DNA of 9,598 bases, taken from positions 1-9,598 of the forward strand of contig SKWJ01000192.1 of NCBI GenBank assembly GCA_007128995.1, written 5' to 3'. Made by a program: the position numbers and the translations under genes. Every line of letters starts with the position of its first letter. Position 1 is the first letter of the stretch. Under the pieces are notes generated by a model, which ran no database searches, was not told the origin of the DNA, and worked only from the letters and a program-made list of their open reading frames with translations. The stretch comes from Paracoccaceae bacterium (GTDB taxonomy: Bacteria; Pseudomonadota; Alphaproteobacteria; Rhodobacterales; Rhodobacteraceae). Positions 5,947 to 9,598 of the stretch are shown here, in pieces.

Positions 5947-6729
5947 ATGGGCCTTGCCTCGAATGCCATTGATTTCCAGGCCGTTGGTCAGGTTTTTGCA
6001 ACCGAGAGCGGTCCTCTGACCGCTCTCGACGATGTCAACCTTACGATCGCGCAACATGAATTCGTGGCAGTCCTCGGGCCATCGGGCTGCGGCAAATCCA
6101 CGCTTCTGCGGCTGACTGCGGGGCTGATGCTGCCGACAGAGGGACGGGTGTCAGTTTATCGGCAGCCCGTGACGCGCCCACGGGATGATGTGGGCATCGT
6201 CTTTCAGCAAGCCACCTTATTGCCTTGGGCGAATGTGCTCGACAATGTAACCTTTCCGGCAAAGCACAAGCGCGGGCGGGTTGGGGCGCTGGATCGTGAG
6301 CGCGCCGCCGAGGTGATTGCGGCTGTGGGTCTCAAGGGCTTCGAGGCCCGCCTGCCATCCGAACTCTCAGGTGGCATGCAACAGCGTGTGGGCATTGCGC
6401 GGGCGCTGTTTCTCAATCCTGACATTCTCTTGATGGACGAGCCGTTTTCGGCACTCGATGCGCTGACGCGCGATGCAATGGGCTATGAGTTGCTCAAGCT
6501 CTGGCAGGCCAGCCCCAAGACGGTGATGTTCATCACCCATTCCATCCCCGAGGCCGTTCTGCTCGCAGACCGCGTGATCGTGATGAGTGCCCGGCCCGGG
6601 CGGATCGTGGCGGATCTGCCTGTGCCACTGGGCCGCCCGCGTGATGAAAGCGCCCTGCGCGCGCCCGAAGTGCAGGATTTCGCAGCCCATCTGCGCGAGT
6701 TGCTGATTGCAAAGGAGCCAGCCCTATGA
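5947..6729 (+). CDS. ABC transporter ATP-binding protein (nitrate/sulfonate/NMT1 type)
   Basis: A 260-residue ABC ATPase that powers the importer from the cytoplasmic side. All motifs are intact: Walker A GPSGCGKS (44-51), Q-loop Q87 in VFQQ, the signature LSGGMQQR (140-147), Walker B ILLMDEP (160-166), the D-loop SALD (168-171), and H-loop H198 in FITHS. The length and the [11 protein letters not shown] segment match the SsuB/TauB/NrtD-like group. ATG 5947 lies four bases after the binding-protein stop with no clear Shine-Dalgarno sequence, so translation probably depends on coupling. Its last codons overlap the permease start as ATGA. Codons 19-28 contain a perfect 11-bp hairpin, reported separately. 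Confidence 0.94.
   Translation: MGLASNAIDFQAVGQVFATESGPLTALDDVNLTIAQHEFVAVLGPSGCGKSTLLRLTAGLMLPTEGRVSVYRQPVTRPRDDVGIVFQQATLLPWANVLDNVTFPAKHKRGRVGALDRERAAEVIAAVGLKGFEARLPSELSGGMQQRVGIARALFLNPDILLMDEPFSALDALTRDAMGYELLKLWQASPKTVMFITHSIPEAVLLADRVIVMSARPGRIVADLPVPLGRPRDESALRAPEVQDFAAHLRELLIAKEPAL
6003..6028 (+). repeat. Perfect 11-bp inverted repeat inside the ATPase gene
   Basis: CGAGAGCGGTC (6003-6013) and GACCGCTCTCG (6018-6028) are exact reverse complements separated by the tetraloop CTCT. The stem is GC-rich and starts 61 bases after the binding-protein stop, within codons encoding [10 protein letters not shown]. No T-run follows, so it is not a standard terminator. In the transcript it would form a stable stem between the high-demand binding-protein message and the rest of the ABC genes. 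Confidence 0.75.
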
Positions 6730-7571
6730 GCGCCAGTGCGGACACACCCGTCAAAGCCCCCCTCGCAGAGCCAGCGCGCAAGCCCCCCAGCTTGCCCCTG
6801 TCTGAGCGGCTGATCGCCATGCCGGTGGTCTTGCCCCTGCTGACCTTCGCGTTGCTTCTGGTTCTGTGGGAAGCCGCGACGCGGGTTTTCTCGATCCCGT
6901 CCTTCATCCTGCCAGCCCCCACGCGCATTATTGAGGGGTTCAGCGCGGTCACCCCCGCGCGTTGGAGCGCGCATGTCTGGGCGACCTTGCGCGTGGCGTT
7001 GATCGGCTATCTGGTGGCGATTGCCGTCTCGCTGCCCATCGCCATCGGCCTTGCGAAATCGCGGCTCATGTCGCGCGCGCTTTATCCGCTTCTGGTCGTT
7101 ATCCAGTCGGTGCCGGTTGTGGCGGTCGCGCCCATTATCATCGTGGTCTTGGGCACAGATGATGCCCCGCGCGTGGTTATTACCTTCATGATCGCATTCT
7201 TTCCGCTGGTGGTCTCCATGACGACCGGGCTGATGGCCACCCCGCCCGAATTGATCGAGCTATCGCGCAGTCTGCGCGCGCCCCAATATCGCGAGATCAC
7301 CCAGATCCGGCTGCCTTATGCGGTGCCCTATATTTTCTCGGGGTTGAAGATTTCGGTCACACTGGCTGTGATCGGAGCTGTTGTTGCTGAATTCGTCGCC
7401 GCAGATGTGGGGATCGGCTTCTTCATCCAGTTTTCGACCTCAATGTTCCGGCTGCCGCAAGCCTGGGCGGGCCTCGTGGTTCTGGTCGCCATGTCGCTTA
7501 TCCTGTTTCAGGCGGTCAGCCTTGCACAGCGCCTGTTCTTCCCATGGTCGCTGCCCAAGGAGCGCCGCTGA
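6726..7571 (+). CDS. ABC transporter permease (SsuC/TauC-like, BPD_transp_1)
   Basis: A 281-residue inner-membrane protein that forms the channel of the importer. After a polar N-terminus (1-30), hydrophobic spans lie at about 31-54, 89-109, 119-143, 150-170, 209-226 and 247-267, which fits a six-helix permease. The cytoplasmic coupling loop is visible as [32 protein letters not shown] (about 176-207), the EAA-like motif that contacts the ATPase. The ATG overlaps the ATPase stop (ATGA), and AAGGAG-type sequence at 6712-6717 lies eight bases upstream. Only one permease gene is seen, so the channel is probably a homodimer, as in related sulfonate and pyrimidine importers. Confidence 0.93.
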   Translation: MSASADTPVKAPLAEPARKPPSLPLSERLIAMPVVLPLLTFALLLVLWEAATRVFSIPSFILPAPTRIIEGFSAVTPARWSAHVWATLRVALIGYLVAIAVSLPIAIGLAKSRLMSRALYPLLVVIQSVPVVAVAPIIIVVLGTDDAPRVVITFMIAFFPLVVSMTTGLMATPPELIELSRSLRAPQYREITQIRLPYAVPYIFSGLKISVTLAVIGAVVAEFVAADVGIGFFIQFSTSMFRLPQAWAGLVVLVAMSLILFQAVSLAQRLFFPWSLPKERR

Positions 7572-8929
7572 TGCTGATCACGAATATCGAACACGGCTGG
7601 ACAGGTGATCCCGCAGGCACCCGGCTGACAGGGGCGATCCGCGTTGAGGGCGGCATCATCACAGCCATGGGAGATTTGTCGCCCCGCCCCGGCGAGGAGG
7701 TGCTCGACGCGCGCGGCTGCGTGGTTACGCCCGGACTTGTAAATACGCATCACCACCTTTTCCAATCTGCGCTCAAGGGGCTTTCCATCAACGCGCCGCT
7801 CGATTCATGGCTGGAGCAGGTGCCCTACACCTACTGGCCTGCGCTGGACGAGGAGGGGTTGCGGATCTCGGCGCGCATCGGGCTTGCCGAACTGGTGTTG
7901 AGCGGGGCGACTACAGTCTGTGATCATCACTATGTGTTTTCGGACAGGTATGCGTATGACCCTGCCGAAGTGCTCTTTCAGGAAGCCGCGCGTTTTGGCC
8001 TACGCTTCGTGCTGGCGCGCGGCGGCATGGCGCGCGGGCGCGATTTTGGCCCGCATGTGCCCGCACCACCGACCGAGAGCGTGGCAGGTTTTCTTGACGC
8101 GGTGGCACAGGCCGCAGCCCGCTGGCATGACCCCGCCCCCGATGCAATGACCCGCGTGGCCTGCGCGCCCACCACACCCAATTTCAACTTCCCGCCCGGG
8201 GCGCTGCCGGAAATCGCGCAAGAAGCCCGCCGCCTTGGCCTGCGCCTGCACGCGCATCTGTCGGAAAACACGGCCTATGCCGCCCAGACCCTGCGCGATT
8301 TCGGCAAGCGGCCTGTGCCGTGGTTGGCATACCTCGGCTGGCTTGGGTCGGATGTCTGGTTCGCACATCTTGTCGATATATCGCCCGAGGAAGTCGCCCT
8401 TCTGGCCGAAACCGGCACGGCGATGGCGCATTGCCCGCAAGCCAATGCACGGCTTGGCTCCGGCATCGCGCCCGCGCCTGCGCTGCACCGCGCGGGTGGC
8501 ACGGTCTCGCTCGCGGTCGATGGTGCGGGCGCGAATGAAGCGGCAGATATGGGCGGGGCGCTCTATAGCGCGTTCACCTTGCACCGCGCGGCGCAGGGTG
8601 TGGCAGCCATCAGCCCCGGAACGATCCTGCATTGGGCCACGATGGGCGGGGCCAAAACCTTGGGCCTGCCTGCGATAGGGGAACTGGCCACAGGCAAAGC
8701 CGCCGATATCGCGCTTTTCGACCTCGACCATCCACGCAATTTCGGCCTGCACGACCCCGGTCTAGCGCCCATGGTCACAGGGGCCGCGCGCGTGCGCCAC
8801 AGCATGGTCGCGGGCCGCCTGATCGTGCGTGATGGGCGGGTACCGGGCCTCGATCTGGCCGCGCTCGCCCGAGATGCCGCCCTCACCACCGGCAAGCTGG
8901 CGCGGCGTCCCGTGCCTGAACCTGTTTAA
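7571..8929 (+). CDS. Amidohydrolase-superfamily deaminase, 8-oxoguanine deaminase / AtzB-like
   Basis: A 452-residue zinc hydrolase with its metal site complete: H60 and H62 in VNTHHHLF, H229 in LHAHLSEN, H266 in VWFAHLVD and D317 in LAVDGAGANE; E232 is the likely proton shuttle. The segments TPGLVNTHHHLFQSALKG, LSGATTVCDHHY, RGGMARGRDFG, APTTPNFNF, AHCPQANARLGSGIAP and IGELATGKAADIALF follow the order seen in 8-oxoguanine deaminases and the triazine hydrolase AtzB. These enzymes remove an amino, or in AtzB an alkylamino, group from a ring, giving a keto group. After the conserved aspartate the loop reads GAGANE rather than the GSASND I recall for 8-oxoguanine deaminases, so the substrate may differ. 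ATG 7571 shares one base with the permease stop, and AAGGAG (7557-7562) lies eight bases upstream, so the gene belongs to the transporter operon. It probably acts in the cytoplasm on the imported compound or its product. Confidence 0.88.
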   Translation: MLITNIEHGWTGDPAGTRLTGAIRVEGGIITAMGDLSPRPGEEVLDARGCVVTPGLVNTHHHLFQSALKGLSINAPLDSWLEQVPYTYWPALDEEGLRISARIGLAELVLSGATTVCDHHYVFSDRYAYDPAEVLFQEAARFGLRFVLARGGMARGRDFGPHVPAPPTESVAGFLDAVAQAAARWHDPAPDAMTRVACAPTTPNFNFPPGALPEIAQEARRLGLRLHAHLSENTAYAAQTLRDFGKRPVPWLAYLGWLGSDVWFAHLVDISPEEVALLAETGTAMAHCPQANARLGSGIAPAPALHRAGGTVSLAVDGAGANEAADMGGALYSAFTLHRAAQGVAAISPGTILHWATMGGAKTLGLPAIGELATGKAADIALFDLDHPRNFGLHDPGLAPMVTGAARVRHSMVAGRLIVRDGRVPGLDLAALARDAALTTGKLARRPVPEPV

Positions 8930-9004
8930 CACCCGGAGTAGAAGCAGTCAGCGCTCCATGAGAGCGCGGTCATTGCTCCCCCAATGCTCGAAGGAGAGAT
9001 CAGA
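8930..9004 (+). other. Leader between deaminase and oxygenase genes with two small hairpins
   Basis: Two short perfect stems stand in tandem in this 75-base gap: GCGCTC-CATGA-GAGCGC (8951-8967) and CATTG-CTCCCC-CAATG (8971-8986). The second ends four bases before the ribosome site AAGGAG (8991-8996), and CTCC in its loop could pair with GGAG of that site. No T-run follows either stem, so read-through into the oxygenase gene is expected. The hairpins may mark RNA processing or tune oxygenase translation; this is speculative. Confidence 0.4.
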
Positions 9005-9598
9005 ATGAGCACAACGGACTACACACTCGCGGAACTGAACAAGGAAGCCGGACTTGGCGCTTATGGCGAAGACGTCGAACGCGATATTCCACAGATCGAC
9101 CTGTCAGATTATTTTAACCGCAAGCAGGAGATCAGCGATGCGCTGTGGGACGCAGCCACAGGCATAGGCTTTTTCCAGCTCACCGGCCACGGCATCCCGC
9201 AAAGCCTGATTGATGACGCTTTCGCGCTCTCGGCAGGCTTCTTCGATATGCCCAGCGATACCAAGGCGAAATACCCGCTCAAGCCCGGCACCAATGCGGG
9301 CTGGGAATATATGGCGCAGGTGCGCCCTTCGACAGGCACAGCGGATCGCAAGGAAAGCTATCAGATCACCCTGCCGCGCATGTCGGGGCTCTGGCCCACG
9401 GGCGACGAGCTTTTCGGCTTTCGCGAGACCATGCTGGCTTTCGAGCGCCATAACTGGGCGGTGGCGATGAAGGTGCTCGACTGCTTTGCCGAGCGCCTCA
9501 GCTTCCCGCCGGGCTTCTTCACAGACGGCCATGCGCCCGATACGAAGGAATATCAATCCACCCTTCGGCTGATCCATTATCTGGGCATGGACGATGCC
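9005..9598 (+). CDS. 2-oxoglutarate/Fe(II) oxygenase, isopenicillin N synthase-like (N-terminal part, cut by window edge)
   Basis: The first 198 residues of a non-heme iron oxygenase; the frame is still open at the window end. The N-terminal non-haem dioxygenase domain is clear: IPQIDLSDYF, then ALWDAATGIGFFQLTGHGIPQSLIDDAF, then FFDMPSDTKAKYPL. GTADRKESYQITLP corresponds to the D-KE-F stretch of this family. LRLIHY (187-192) matches the LRLxHY strand that precedes the iron-binding HxD, so the ligands HxD and H and the 2-oxoglutarate-binding RxS should lie just outside. Relatives include isopenicillin N synthase, plant gibberellin and flavonoid oxygenases and fungal thymine 7-hydroxylase. The last acts on a free base, which fits the deaminase context, but this is only suggestive. 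AAGGAG (8991-8996) sits eight bases before ATG 9005. It is likely the sixth gene of the operon. Confidence 0.87.
   Translation, partial: MSTTDYTLAELNKEAGLGAYGEDVERDIPQIDLSDYFNRKQEISDALWDAATGIGFFQLTGHGIPQSLIDDAFALSAGFFDMPSDTKAKYPLKPGTNAGWEYMAQVRPSTGTADRKESYQITLPRMSGLWPTGDELFGFRETMLAFERHNWAVAMKVLDCFAERLSFPPGFFTDGHAPDTKEYQSTLRLIHYLGMDDA

Noticed and set aside
1..9598. CRISPR array, tRNA, rRNA, transposase or phage genes
   Set aside because: I saw no regularly spaced long repeats, cloverleaf-like sequence, transposase motifs or phage proteins on either strand.

Overview
The window looks like chromosomal DNA from a high-GC alphaproteobacterium, most likely of the Rhodobacterales. This is inferred from the strong G/C third-position bias, the style of the proteins (ApbC, Nfu, LysR, NMT1-type transporter) and the tightly packed, overlapping genes. 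No database search was possible, so the taxonomy is an inference.

Layout, left to right. (1) 1-227, minus strand: the first 75 residues of an amidohydrolase that runs off the left edge. (2) 228-1004: about 780 bases with no intact gene. It contains a decayed piece of an MgtE-type magnesium transporter at about 543-697, broken by a one-base frameshift and an internal deletion. (3) 1005-3393, plus strand: two overlapping genes for iron-sulfur cluster handling. The first is an ApbC/Mrp ATPase with a C-terminal DUF971 domain and no N-terminal FSCA (DUF59) domain. The second is an unusual Nfu-type scaffold fused to two further modules. (4) 3427-4329, minus strand: a LysR-type regulator. (5) 4435-9598, plus strand: a six-gene operon divergent from the regulator. 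It encodes a zinc nucleoside/base deaminase, an NMT1/THI5-like periplasmic binding protein, an ABC ATPase, an ABC permease, a second deaminase of the amidohydrolase superfamily (8-oxoguanine deaminase / AtzB-like) and the start of an isopenicillin-N-synthase-like 2-oxoglutarate/Fe(II) oxygenase cut off by the right edge.

The six-gene operon reads as a LysR-controlled import and catabolism cluster for an amino-substituted nitrogen heterocycle, perhaps a purine or pyrimidine base or a modified base. The ABC transporter would bring the compound in, two deaminases of unrelated fold would remove amino groups, and the oxygenase would hydroxylate the ring or a side group. The substrate cannot be read from the sequence.

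The features most worth a second look are the multi-domain Nfu fusion, the HCF101-like domain order of the ApbC protein, the unassigned catabolic operon, an 11-bp perfect hairpin inside the start of the ABC ATPase gene just after the binding-protein gene, and three similar GYAACRC repeats spaced about 30-31 bases apart in the lysR/operon intergenic region.
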